Assembly (NCBI GenBank): GCA_023417935.1
Contig: JAEZDY010000042.1
Location: forward strand, 212,460 to 276,459
DNA from: Bacteroidota bacterium
GTDB taxonomy: Bacteria > Bacteroidota > Bacteroidia > Bacteroidales > Lentimicrobiaceae
Direction: 5' to 3'
Length of the DNA: 64,000 nt
In this document: one piece after another, positions 1 to 8,229 of the stretch
Numbering within the stretch: position 1 is the first letter of the stretch
Layout of the letters: every line of letters begins with the position of its first letter
Program-made: the position numbers and the translations under genes
The notes under the pieces: model-generated
What the model was told of the DNA's origin: nothing
Database searches by the model: none
Seen by the model: the letters and a program-made list of their open reading frames with translations, nothing else

Positions 1-103
1 CAGGGACTTGAGAAAAAGATGATTGGGTGCAGCTAAATATAAACACTAGCAGAATGAGGATGTATTTGTGGCTCATATTGAGCGTTTTGGTATAGTTCAA
101 CAT
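1..103 (-). CDS. N-terminus of a secreted protein, probably TPM/YgcG-type, cut by the window edge
   Basis: Only the first 25-34 codons are inside the window. An ATG at 76-74 opens a frame that runs off the left edge and encodes a typical export signal: MSHKY, then a hydrophobic stretch ILILLVFIF, then SCTQSSFSQVP. An in-frame ATG at 103-101 would add nine residues. The signal could end at SFSQ (signal peptidase I), or IFSC could act as a weak lipobox. The gene follows the TPM-domain gene by about 30 bp and LemA lies upstream. In Bacteroidetes this pair is commonly followed by a secreted, membrane-anchored TPM protein (YgcG type), so that identity is inferred from context and not from visible domain sequence. 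Confidence 0.5.
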   Translation of the reverse strand, partial: MLNYTKTLNMSHKYILILLVFIFSCTQSSFSQVP

Positions 104-132
104 ATATTTACTTTTTTAGCTTACCCTGTATT

Positions 133-579
133 TTAATTACCATCGAAAGAGATCTCATCTGACAACTCATTCGTATCATCCTTATGATACGGAAAGTGTT
201 TTTTAAGTTGCTCACCTGCTTTTGTTATTCCGGCAACCAGCCCTTCAGTAAATCTGCCTTCCCTGAAATGATTAATCATAAGTACCTTAGTGCTTTCCCA
301 GAAATCAACCGGAACAACAGCATTTATGCCACTATCGCCAATAATTGCAAAGCTATGGTTTTCAACGGCCAGATATATTAATACTCCATTACGGGCAATG
401 GTTTTTTCCATTCCCAACTTTTTAAACATGTCAGCGGCACAGTCAAGAATGTCACCTGCACATTTCTTTTGAATATGCACCCTGATTTCGCCTGATGTGT
501 CGAGTTCTGCATCAAGAATAGCCTGCTTGATGTCGTCTTGTTGCTGTGTACTGAAGAAGCTTTTTGCTGAATTGGGCAT
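133..579 (-). CDS. TPM-domain protein (TLP18.3/Psb32/MOLO-1 family), cytoplasmic
   Basis: A 148-residue protein with no signal peptide. The TPM fold is recognisable from GEIRVHI near residue 30, GVLIYLAVENHSFAIIGD in the middle, the GDSGI turn, and the amphipathic HFREGRFTEGLVAGI helix near the end. TPM domains occur in a plant photosystem repair protein and in many uncharacterised bacterial envelope proteins; the biochemical role here is unknown. It lies downstream of lemA on the same strand, with 216 bp between them that hold a long hairpin, and upstream of a second exported protein. LemA plus one soluble and one membrane TPM protein is a recurrent Bacteroidetes gene set. The start is the first ATG; no in-frame alternative exists nearby. 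Confidence 0.8.
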   Translation of the reverse strand: MPNSAKSFFSTQQQDDIKQAILDAELDTSGEIRVHIQKKCAGDILDCAADMFKKLGMEKTIARNGVLIYLAVENHSFAIIGDSGINAVVPVDFWESTKVLMINHFREGRFTEGLVAGITKAGEQLKKHFPYHKDDTNELSDEISFDGN

Positions 580-731
580 CAGAAGAATTATTAAATTAGG
601 AATCTAAGATATTTCAAATACAAGTGGAAGAAAGTGCATATAATACGCGAGAGTAGAATACTTATAATTTGAAATTAGTTAATTTTAAGATAGTATTTTC
701 TTTAATAAACAACAATGAGAGTTTAGATCAA

Positions 732-786
732 GGGAAGCATTTGATTTCACCTGAAAAAAGCCACTAAATGTAAATCAAATGCTCCC
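732..786 (-). repeat. Inverted repeat (hairpin) just after lemA
   Basis: The left arm GGGAAGCATTTGATTT (732-747) pairs with AAATCAAATGCTCCC (772-786), leaving one bulged A and a loop of about 24 nt. It begins 10 bp after the lemA stop. On the minus strand it is followed by TTGATCTAAACTC rather than a run of U, so it may act as an attenuator or an RNA-stabilising 3' hairpin rather than a clean Rho-independent terminator. Confidence 0.5.
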
Positions 787-795
787 GGAGGATTC

Positions 796-1386
796 TTAAA
801 ACTGCACATCAGGGGCTTGCTCTGCACCTTGGTCAGCTTCAAAATATGCTTTTCTTTCAAAACCAAATAAGCCGGCGAAAATGTTGTTAGGGAATTTCCT
901 GATAGTTGCGTTGTAGTTTTGAGCAGCCTGATTGAAGTTACGACGTTCAACCGCGATACGGTTTTCAGTGCCTTCTAGCTGTGATTGCAGATCCATGAAA
1001 TTCTGGTTCGCCTTCAAATCAGGATATCTTTCAACTACCACCATTAAACGTGACAGAGCTGAGCTTAATCCTTCCTGTGCCTGCTGGAATTGCTGAATGG
1101 AGTTTTCATCAAGGTCATTTGCATTAACATTAATACCTGTAGCTTTCGACCTTGCTTCTATTACCTGAGTAAGTGTTGATTGTTCAAAATCGGCATACCC
1201 TTTTACTGTGTTAACCAGGTTAGGGATTAGATCGGCACGACGCTGATATACATTCTCAACTTGTGACCAGGCACCTGTGACACCTTCTTCCATTGTAACA
1301 AGGTTATTGTATCGGCCGCTGCCCATCATCACCAAAAGGATGACGATACCAACAACTACCAGGATTGTAACTAATGATTTTTTCAT
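796..1386 (-). CDS. lemA: LemA family membrane protein
   Basis: A 196-residue protein of usual family length. Residues 4-20 form one N-terminal membrane segment (VTILVVVGIVILLVMMG). The rest is a long helical bundle outside it, with the family hallmarks SQVENVYQRRADLIPNLVNTV, VIEARSKA, LSRLMVVVERYPDLKAN and NFMDLQSQLEGTENRI, then RNFNQAAQNYN and FPNNIFAGLFGF near the end. The function of LemA is not settled; the Listeria protein gave the family its name as an antigen source. It is the first gene of a minus-strand group with a TPM-domain protein and a second exported TPM-like protein. No clear TAnnTTTG promoter is visible in the 200 bp upstream. Confidence 0.93.
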   Translation of the reverse strand: MKKSLVTILVVVGIVILLVMMGSGRYNNLVTMEEGVTGAWSQVENVYQRRADLIPNLVNTVKGYADFEQSTLTQVIEARSKATGINVNANDLDENSIQQFQQAQEGLSSALSRLMVVVERYPDLKANQNFMDLQSQLEGTENRIAVERRNFNQAAQNYNATIRKFPNNIFAGLFGFERKAYFEADQGAEQAPDVQF

Positions 1387-1539
1387 GATTTTTGACTATT
1401 TGTGATTGTGTAAATTTACGGTTATTTTAAGAAATGAAGACTAATGACGAGCTGTTTAAATATTTTGAAACACCATATTATTTATAGAAAGGTTACTTGA
1501 ATCAGTCAATAATGAAACAGCTTAACACTCATTTGATTA

Positions 1540-1577
1540 AACACAAAAACCAATGACCCGGCTTTCGCCGGGCCATT
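1540..1577 (-). terminator. Rho-independent terminator of htpG
   Basis: Arms 1552-1562 and 1567-1577 form an 11 bp stem (one G-U pair on the minus-strand RNA) around a GAAA tetraloop. The minus strand then continues into a U-rich stretch (complement of 1540-1550). It sits 9 bp after the htpG stop. Confidence 0.85.
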
Positions 1578-1585
1578 AGATTTTG

Positions 1586-3493
1586 TTATTGCAAAATATC
1601 AATGCTTCGCTTGATAAAACCTGTGAGTTCTTCACCCTTTAGCAAGTTTTGCGAAAGTTTAGCTATATCAATGAGTTGTTTGGCCATTGATTTTCTAGCT
1701 TCGGCATCAACTTCATTGTGTATTTTTGTAATAAGTGGGTGGTTAGAATTGACTACCAGATTGTACGAATCAGGCAATGAACCCATATAACTCATTCCAC
1801 CACCACCAAGCATCGACATATCTTTCATGCGTCGCATAAATTCAGGACGGGTGATTTGTACAGGCATACTTGTTTCGCTCATGCTTTCAAAAACAACATG
1901 GTAGTGTTCTTTGCCGGCAACTTCCTCAAATACTGGCTTAATGCTTTTCTGATCATCCTCTGTAAGCTTTGATGGCATTGGCTCATCCTTTTTGATAAGC
2001 TTATCAGGCACGTCGGAATCTACTCTTACGAATGATGTGTTCTCAAATTTTTGTTCAAGGGTATTGATGAAGTGATTATCGAGAACTCCATCCATCACAA
2101 GCACATTGTATCCCATTTCACGGGCTGATTCAATGAAACCGTGTTGTTCAGAAACATCGGAAGTATACAGATAAACCAGCTTTTTGTCTTTGTCAGTTTG
2201 ACCCGCTGTGATTAGGTTTTTGTATTCCTCGAGGGTGTAGAATTTGCCTTCGGTATCTTTGAGTAAGGTAAATTTTTCAGCTCTTTCCCAGAATTTAGGC
2301 TCACTTATTATTCCGTATTCTATAAAGATCCTGATATCGTCCCATTTACTCTCAAATTCAGGCCTGTTGTTTTTGAATATATCCTCAAGTTTATCAGCAA
2401 CTTTCTTCATAATGTGGTTAGATATCTTCTTCACATTTGAATCACTCTGCAAGTATGAGCGTGATACATTGAGCGGGATATCAGGGGAGTCAAGTACTCC
2501 ATGCATCAAAGTTAGGAAGTCGGGTACAATTCCTTCAACTGAGTCAGTAACAAACACCTGATTTGAGTACAGCTGGATTTTTTCTTTCTGAACTTCTATG
2601 TTTTTCTTGACTTTTGGGAAATACAGGATACCAGTTAGATTAAATGGATAATCAACATTCAGATGGATATTGAATAGTGGTTCATCAAACGTGAATGGGT
2701 AGAGCTCACGATAGAAGTTATTATAATCTTCAGTGTTTAATTCTGCTGGTTTACGCTTCCAGGCAGGGTTGGTATTGTTAATGATGCGGGGATATTCTCT
2801 CTCATCATACTTATCTTCACCCTTTTCGTCCTTAACGCCTTCAAGTTTCTCCCATTTCTTTTCATTGCCAAATCTGATTGGCACAGGAAGGAATTTACAG
2901 TACTTTTTAAGGAGTTCCAATATCTTAGCTTCTTCAAGGAATTCAGTTGAATCATCAGCTATGTGGAGTACAATATCAGTACCCCTGGTTGCTTTTTCAG
3001 TTTCGGTTAGTGTGTACTCGGGGCTACCATCGCATTCCCATTTAACTGCCTTTGAGCCTGGACCTTTACGATAAGTTTTCGTAAAAATCTCAACCTTTTT
3101 AGAAACCATGAACGAAGAGTAGAAACCAAGCCCAAAGTGACCTATAAGCTGAGCTGCATCAGCTTCACTTTTGCCCTTGTACTTCTTCACGAATTCCTCT
3201 GCACCGGAAAATGCTATTTGGTTAATATATTTATCTACTTCTTCAGCAGTCATTCCTATGCCATTGTCACGCACAGTTAAAGTTTTGTTTTCTTTGTCCA
3301 ACAGCACTTCTATAGTTAGGTCACCCAGGTCATCTTTAACCTGACCCATTGACGAGAGTGCCTTGAGCTTTTGTGTTGCATCAACAGCATTGGAAATTAA
3401 TTCCCTGAGAAAAATTTCATGATCTGAATACAGGAATTTCTTGATAATTGGAAATATATTTTCCGTTTGAACATTGATTTTTCCGGTTTGCAT
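1586..3493 (-). CDS. htpG: Molecular chaperone HtpG (HSP90 family)
   Basis: A 635-residue cytosolic ATP-dependent chaperone. The N-terminal GHKL ATPase carries EIFLRELISNAVDA (about residues 27-40), DNGIGMT and GHFGLGFYSSFMV, the three nucleotide-binding motifs of HSP90. The middle domain has the conserved GVLDSPDIPLNVSRSYLQ. The C-terminal part is the short bacterial dimerisation domain; there is no MEEVD tail, as expected for bacteria. Upstream on the minus strand is a possible promoter: TTTG (3559-3556), 19 bp, then TACCATTTG (3536-3528), one base longer than the usual -7 box. Transcribed alone, with a strong terminator behind it and ilvE divergent. I see no heat-shock inverted repeat (CIRCE) in the upstream gap. 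Confidence 0.97.
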   Translation of the reverse strand: MQTGKINVQTENIFPIIKKFLYSDHEIFLRELISNAVDATQKLKALSSMGQVKDDLGDLTIEVLLDKENKTLTVRDNGIGMTAEEVDKYINQIAFSGAEEFVKKYKGKSEADAAQLIGHFGLGFYSSFMVSKKVEIFTKTYRKGPGSKAVKWECDGSPEYTLTETEKATRGTDIVLHIADDSTEFLEEAKILELLKKYCKFLPVPIRFGNEKKWEKLEGVKDEKGEDKYDEREYPRIINNTNPAWKRKPAELNTEDYNNFYRELYPFTFDEPLFNIHLNVDYPFNLTGILYFPKVKKNIEVQKEKIQLYSNQVFVTDSVEGIVPDFLTLMHGVLDSPDIPLNVSRSYLQSDSNVKKISNHIMKKVADKLEDIFKNNRPEFESKWDDIRIFIEYGIISEPKFWERAEKFTLLKDTEGKFYTLEEYKNLITAGQTDKDKKLVYLYTSDVSEQHGFIESAREMGYNVLVMDGVLDNHFINTLEQKFENTSFVRVDSDVPDKLIKKDEPMPSKLTEDDQKSIKPVFEEVAGKEHYHVVFESMSETSMPVQITRPEFMRRMKDMSMLGGGGMSYMGSLPDSYNLVVNSNHPLITKIHNEVDAEARKSMAKQLIDIAKLSQNLLKGEELTGFIKRSIDILQ

Positions 3494-3680
3494 AGTATTA
3501 GATTTTTAATAGTTTACTGTGCCTGCTCAAATGGTATGCCATCCTTAAAAACTGCCAAAATGACTGCTTTATGCCTATATTATATTACAACTATTTTCAT
3601 TTTTGCATTGCCAAGTGAAGTAATCTTTATAATTTAGCCAAGTATAACGGTGCAATAAAAAACCTCAAAATATAAAGCAT

Positions 3681-4700
3681 ATGTTAGAATTAGATTGGAG
3701 TCACCTGCCCTTTGGTTATGTAAAGACCGACTACAATGTCCGTTGTTATTACAGGAATGGTAAATGGGGAGAAATTGAAACCTCATCTTCAGAATTCATT
3801 AGTATTCACATGGCAGCCTCTTCGCTGCATTATGGACAAGAAGCGTTTGAAGGCATGAAAGCCTTTAGAGGCAAAGATGGTAAAATCAGAATTTTTCGGT
3901 GGGAAGAAAATGCCATGCGCATGGAAAGCTCTGCTAATGGTGTTATGATGGCAGTTGTTCCACGTGAGATATTCCTGGAATCAATTGTAAAGGCAGTTAA
4001 ATTGAATGAGCGTTTTATTCCACCACATGGAACAGGAGCATCATTGTACATACGGCCATTACTTATTGGTACTGGTGCACGTGTTGGTGTTAAACCGGCT
4101 GATGAATATCTGTTCATGGTTTTTGTAACCCCCGTTGGCCCTTATTTTAAAGAAGGGTTTAAACCAGTTTCATTATTAATTGCTCGTGACCATGATCGCG
4201 CTGCTCCTAAAGGAACCGGCAGGTATAAAGTAGGCGGCAATTATGCAGCAAGTCTCTCTGCTGGAGAAGAAGCTCATGCTAAAGGCTATGCATCTGCACT
4301 ATTTCTTGATGCCCGTGAGAAGAAGTATATTGATGAGGCAGGTCCTGCAAACTTCTTCGCTATAAAGGATAATAAATATATTACTCCAAAATCAGAGTCA
4401 ATTCTTGCTTCCATTACCAACAAGAGCTTGATGGATATAGCCAGGGATATGGGTATGGAAGTTGAAGTAAGGCCTGTTGAAGTGAACGAACTTGATACAT
4501 TTGATGAAGTTGGTGCTTGCGGAACTGCCGCTGTTATATCGCCTGTTTGCAAAATTGATGATCCACTCACAGGTCATACTTACACATATTGTAAGGATGG
4601 TGAAGCCGGTCCGATCTCAACTAAGTTATACAAAAGGTTACAAGGTATTCAGTACGGTGAAGTGGACGATGTTTTTAACTGGAATTACATTATTGAATAA
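3681..4700 (+). CDS. ilvE: Branched-chain amino acid aminotransferase (fold type IV PLP enzyme)
   Basis: Transfers the amino group between glutamate and the keto acids of leucine, isoleucine and valine. The 339-residue length is typical of the longer bacterial/eukaryotic BCAT group. Visible motifs are SSLHYGQEAFEGMKAFR near the start, the PLP lysine in GRYKVGGNYA (about residue 180), and DEAGPANFFAI, which belongs to the PLP-phosphate and substrate region. GACGTAAVISPV near the end is the second phosphate-binding loop. The gene stands alone between divergent htpG and convergent pyrF, and ends in a terminator. The start ATG follows an A-rich stretch without a Shine-Dalgarno box, as usual in Bacteroidetes. 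Confidence 0.96.
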   Translation: MLELDWSHLPFGYVKTDYNVRCYYRNGKWGEIETSSSEFISIHMAASSLHYGQEAFEGMKAFRGKDGKIRIFRWEENAMRMESSANGVMMAVVPREIFLESIVKAVKLNERFIPPHGTGASLYIRPLLIGTGARVGVKPADEYLFMVFVTPVGPYFKEGFKPVSLLIARDHDRAAPKGTGRYKVGGNYAASLSAGEEAHAKGYASALFLDAREKKYIDEAGPANFFAIKDNKYITPKSESILASITNKSLMDIARDMGMEVEVRPVEVNELDTFDEVGACGTAAVISPVCKIDDPLTGHTYTYCKDGEAGPISTKLYKRLQGIQYGEVDDVFNWNYIIE

Positions 4701-4722
4701 CTGTTTGTTATTCTAAAATAAA

Positions 4723-4750
4723 AAAAAGAGGCTCATTTGGGCCTCTTTTT
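4723..4750 (+). terminator. Rho-independent terminator of ilvE
   Basis: AAAAAGAGGC (4723-4732) pairs with GCCTCTTTTT (4741-4750) around an 8 nt loop, and the plus strand continues T-rich. It begins 22 bp after the ilvE stop. Confidence 0.88.
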
Positions 4751-4776
4751 ATTTTATGTGTAAAATGAGAACTTGA

Positions 4777-4816
4777 ATCACCAGCATCATAGATCATTGA
4801 TGCTTTAACTGGTGAT
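4777..4816. repeat. Two-part inverted repeat between ilvE and pyrF
   Basis: Outer arms ATCACCAG (4777-4784) and CTGGTGAT (4809-4816) enclose inner arms GCATCA (4784-4789) and TGATGC (4798-4803), with five unpaired bases on one side. No T-run follows on either strand, so it is not an obvious terminator. The rest of the 180 bp gap shows only the ilvE terminator. Confidence 0.4.
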
Positions 4817-4880
4817 ATAATATAACTGACTTAACAGCAGGCTTAAACTATTATCTAGTTATAATGATTATTGAAGAGTA

Positions 4881-5723
4881 TTAAATGATTCCTTTTTCCC
4901 TGAGCGTTGCTTCCATTTGTTTTTGCATTAAGGCTGCTTCTTCTTTAGCTTTTTGATCAAAATCTGGCTGATTTGAAGCAAAGATTATACTTCGCGAAGC
5001 ATTCACCAAAATTCCACAGTCATCGTTAAGTCCGTATTGAGCAACCTCTTCAAGGCTTCCACCTTGTGCACCAACTCCGGGTACAAGCAGGAAATGATCA
5101 GGTACAATACTGCGTACCTCAGAAAGCATTTCCGCACGGGTAGCTCCAACAACATACATGGTATTTTCTGCTGTGCCCCATTGTGAAGAGGTCTTTAGGA
5201 CATCTTCAAATAATCGTTGATTATTGGTATCTGTATTTAACTGGAAATCAGCAGCTCCCTTATTTGAAGTAAGTGCAAGAATAATAACCCATTTGTTATC
5301 AAACTTTAGGAAAGGACTCACTGAATCCTCACCCATATAAGGTGCAACTGTAACTGCGTCAAAATTAAAGCCTGATGAATTCCTGTCAAAGAATGCAGTT
5401 GCATATTGAGTTGAGGTATTTCCAATATCTCCTCTTTTAGCATCGGCAATAGTGAAACATTCATTTGTGTATTGATCAAGGAATTGCATTGTTTTATGTA
5501 AACTGAGCATACCTTGAATTCCTCGTGCTTCGTAAAAAGCAAGGTTGGGCTTGTAAGCAACTGTATAATCAATAGTTGCTTCTATTATCTGCTTGTTGAA
5601 TTCAAAAACCGGATCATCATGATCAAGAAGGTGACCTGGGATCTTTGTAATATCGCTGTCAAGACCTACGCATAGGTATGAGCGCTTACGTTTGATAAGC
5701 TCGATAAGTTGTTTGCGGTTCAT
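4881..5723 (-). CDS. pyrF: Orotidine 5'-phosphate decarboxylase
   Basis: Last step of UMP synthesis. At 280 residues it belongs to the longer (subfamily 2) bacterial type. The catalytic motif DAKRGDIGNTSTQYA (about residues 93-107) holds the Asp-Lys-Asp charge network. LCVGLDSDITKIP at the N-terminus and LLVPGVGAQGG plus ILVNASRSI at the C-terminus form the substrate and phosphate loops. The start lies 24 bp after the prfA stop, so the two genes very probably share the promoter upstream of prfA. No other pyrimidine gene is in the window. Confidence 0.95.
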   Translation of the reverse strand: MNRKQLIELIKRKRSYLCVGLDSDITKIPGHLLDHDDPVFEFNKQIIEATIDYTVAYKPNLAFYEARGIQGMLSLHKTMQFLDQYTNECFTIADAKRGDIGNTSTQYATAFFDRNSSGFNFDAVTVAPYMGEDSVSPFLKFDNKWVIILALTSNKGAADFQLNTDTNNQRLFEDVLKTSSQWGTAENTMYVVGATRAEMLSEVRSIVPDHFLLVPGVGAQGGSLEEVAQYGLNDDCGILVNASRSIIFASNQPDFDQKAKEEAALMQKQMEATLREKGII

Positions 5724-5747
5724 GAATTTGGTTGTTAAAATTATGGT

Positions 5748-6818
5748 TTAACCTACTGCTTCTTTGAGTCGCTCGGCATTTTCTGCCAATTGAAGAGCAT
5801 CAATCATATCCTGGATATCACCATCCATATAAGTAGTAAGGTTATATACAGTAAGATTGATACGATGATCAGTGATACGACTTTGAGGATAATTGTAGGT
5901 TCTTACTTTTGCTGAACGGTCACCTGTTGAAACCATTGTTTTACGCTTCTTTGATATCTCATCAAGATACTTCTGGTACTCCTGTTCATATAAACGGGTA
6001 CGGAGTACTGTAAGTGCCTTATCAAAGTTCTTAAGCTGTGACTTTTGATCCTGGCATGTTACAACAATACCTGTAGGAACGTGGGTTAAACGCACAGCCG
6101 AATAAGTAGTGTTAACTGACTGACCTCCCGGGCCTGATGAACAGTATGTGTCTTTGCGGATATCAGAAGGCTTCAGGTCAACATCAAATTCATCAGCTTC
6201 AGGTAAAACGGCAACGGAAGCTGCAGAAGTATGAACACGTCCCTGGGTTTCAGTTTGTGGCACACGTTGAACACGGTGAACGCCCGATTCGTACTTTAAC
6301 TGGCCATAAACGTTATCACCGCTTACATTGAATATAATTTCCTTGAAACCACCAACTGTACCTTCAGTGTAGTCAACAAGTTCAATCTTCCAGTTTTTGG
6401 TTTCACAGTATTTTGTATACATGCGATAAAGGTCGCCAGCAAATATGCTTGCCTCATCACCACCTGAACCGGCTCTGATTTCAACAACAGCATTTTTACC
6501 ATCCTGAGGATCAGAAGGTATCAACATAATCCTGATTTCTTCTTCCATTTCATCCCTGCGTTCGGTGAGTTGATTAAGCTCTTCCTTGGCCATAGCCCTG
6601 AACTCTTCATCTTTCTCCTGATAAAGGATTTCTTTGGCAGAGGATATATTATCCATTACTAGTTTATACTCTTTGTATGCAACTATAACGGGTTGTAATT
6701 CCTTGTAGTCCTTACTCAATTTTATGTAAGCTTTCATATCAGCCATGATATCCGGATCATTCATTGTCTTCTCGATCTCCAGATAACGCTTATATATTGC
6801 TTCAAGCTTGTCAAGCAT
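5748..6818 (-). CDS. prfA: Peptide chain release factor 1
   Basis: Recognises UAA and UAG stop codons and triggers peptide release. The 356-residue protein shows the RF1 anticodon-mimic tripeptide P-x-T within RVPQTETQGRVHTSAASVAV, and the GGQ catalytic motif in SSGPGGQSVNTT. An upstream coiled-coil region covers about residues 40-110. The P-x-T form separates it from RF2, which has SPF. First gene of a prfA-pyrF pair; the upstream gap of 97 bp holds a good -7 box and a small inverted repeat. Confidence 0.96.
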   Translation of the reverse strand: MLDKLEAIYKRYLEIEKTMNDPDIMADMKAYIKLSKDYKELQPVIVAYKEYKLVMDNISSAKEILYQEKDEEFRAMAKEELNQLTERRDEMEEEIRIMLIPSDPQDGKNAVVEIRAGSGGDEASIFAGDLYRMYTKYCETKNWKIELVDYTEGTVGGFKEIIFNVSGDNVYGQLKYESGVHRVQRVPQTETQGRVHTSAASVAVLPEADEFDVDLKPSDIRKDTYCSSGPGGQSVNTTYSAVRLTHVPTGIVVTCQDQKSQLKNFDKALTVLRTRLYEQEYQKYLDEISKKRKTMVSTGDRSAKVRTYNYPQSRITDHRINLTVYNLTTYMDGDIQDMIDALQLAENAERLKEAVG

Positions 6819-6838
6819 AGTTCTTAAATTTGTGGGTG

Positions 6839-6871
6839 CAAAGGTACGTAAAATAGTGACTCAACAGTCAC
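6839..6871 (-). promoter_or_regulatory. Candidate prfA-pyrF promoter with a GTGACT inverted repeat
   Basis: On the minus strand TACCTTTG (6846-6839) fits the Bacteroidetes -7 consensus TAnnTTTG, 21 bp before the prfA ATG. Just upstream, where a -33 box would be, GTGACT (6856-6861) and AGTCAC (6866-6871) form a perfect 6 bp inverted repeat around CAAC, which could be an operator. There is no clear TTTG at the right distance. Confidence 0.5.
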
Positions 6872-6915
6872 AGTTACATGGTATGGCATCGTTGACAATC
6901 CTTATGAGGGGATAG

Positions 6916-8085
6916 CTAATATTCTATTAGTCCTTCAGGGGAGTGTAGAGTGAGCTTTTTGGAGGTGGAATATTCACACCTGCCAATAATTTTTGCATCA
7001 ACATTAAAAGATTCTGAAATTTCTATTACCCTCTGTGCATATTGCTCAGGTAAATAGAGTTCCATTCTATGACCCATATTGAATACTTTATACATTTCAC
7101 GCAGAGGTGTATTTGATTGCTCACGGATTACCCGGAACAATGGGGGGACGTCGAATAAGTTGTCCTTTATAACATGCAGTTGATCAACGAAATGAAGTAC
7201 CTTAGTTTGAGCGCCGCCTGAACAATGTACCATTCCGTGGATGTGCTGACGCAGTTCATCAAGTACTTGTTTTATAATTGGGGCATACGTGCGGGTAGGG
7301 GAGAGCAGGAGTTTACCGAAATCAATTCCTTCAACCGGTGATCGGTCAGTTAATTTGATGCTACCGCTATATACAAGTTCTTCAGGTACTGAAGGATCAA
7401 ATGATTCAGGATATTGAGCAGCATATTCTTTTGATAAGAGATCATGGCGTGCAGATGTTAAACCATTACTGCCTGTTCCGCCGTTATATGTATCCTCATA
7501 ACTTGCTTGACCATAGGAGGATAGCCCTACTATTACGTCACCCGGAACAATATTGTTATTAGAAATAATATCTTCTCGTTTTACCCTGGCTGTAACTGTT
7601 GAGTCAACAATAATTGTTCTAACCAAATCACCAACATCGGCAGTTTCCCCACCTGTAGAATAAATGCCTATTCCAAAGCTCCTCATTTGTTCGAGGAAAT
7701 CTTCTGTACCATTTATAATTTCGGCGATCACATTGCCAGGAATAAGATTCTTATTACGGCCAATGGTACTCGAAATGAGTATATTGTCAGTAACGCCTAT
7801 GCACAGTAAATCATCTGTGTTCATCACAATTGCATCCTGGGCAATGCCTCTCCACACCGACAAATCACCGGTTTCTTTCCAGTAAAGATATGCGAGTGAA
7901 GATTTTGTTCCGGCACCATCAGCATGCATGATGTTACACCAAAGTTGGTCGCCACCAAGAATATCAGGAACAACCTTGCAGAATGCACCTGGAAAAATAC
8001 CTTTATCTACGCCTTTAATAGCATTATGAACATCTTCCTTATCGGCTGAAACACCCCTTCGATTGTATCGTGATTCCTGATTCAT
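6916..8085 (-). CDS. purM: Phosphoribosylformylglycinamidine cyclo-ligase (AIR synthase)
   Basis: Closes the imidazole ring in purine synthesis, ATP-dependent. The 389-residue protein is longer than E. coli PurM (about 345) and looks like the Bacteroidetes form. Visible motifs are MHADGAGTKSSLAYLYWK (ATP-phosphate region), AIVMNTDDLLCIGV, STGGETADVGDLVRTIIVDSTV, VGLSSYGQASYEDTYNGGTGSNG and VHCSGGAQTKVLHF. No other pur gene is adjacent, and it lies 97 bp upstream of prfA. The annotation to AIR synthase rests on overall motif order; family members include other PurM-like enzymes, but the DDLLCIG and GGETAD blocks favour PurM. Confidence 0.9.
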   Translation of the reverse strand: MNQESRYNRRGVSADKEDVHNAIKGVDKGIFPGAFCKVVPDILGGDQLWCNIMHADGAGTKSSLAYLYWKETGDLSVWRGIAQDAIVMNTDDLLCIGVTDNILISSTIGRNKNLIPGNVIAEIINGTEDFLEQMRSFGIGIYSTGGETADVGDLVRTIIVDSTVTARVKREDIISNNNIVPGDVIVGLSSYGQASYEDTYNGGTGSNGLTSARHDLLSKEYAAQYPESFDPSVPEELVYSGSIKLTDRSPVEGIDFGKLLLSPTRTYAPIIKQVLDELRQHIHGMVHCSGGAQTKVLHFVDQLHVIKDNLFDVPPLFRVIREQSNTPLREMYKVFNMGHRMELYLPEQYAQRVIEISESFNVDAKIIGRCEYSTSKKLTLHSPEGLIEY

Positions 8086-8172
8086 TGTTTCATTTTAGGT
8101 TAAAGCCAGTTAACTGCATGTGTTAGTTTTACTTTGATTTGCCTGGCTCGTTATTACACACAATATAAAATA

Positions 8173-8209
8173 AGGGTGCGATCAACCCTGAAAAGTTTAA
8201 TCGTACCCT
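8173..8209 (-). terminator. Terminator after the PorE-like gene, with a competing hairpin
   Basis: AGGGTGCGAT pairs with ATCGTACCCT across 8173-8209 (one G-U or A-C position, depending on the strand) with a loop of about 17 nt; the minus strand then reads TTATTTTATA. Inside it, AGGGT and ACCCT also form a small alternative hairpin on the left side. Confidence 0.6.
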
Positions 8210-8229
8210 CATTGTATTTTGTTTCCATT

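Noticed and set aside
3494..3680. CIRCE or other heat-shock operator before htpG
   Set aside because: No TTAGCACTC-type inverted repeat is present; only a near-consensus promoter was seen.
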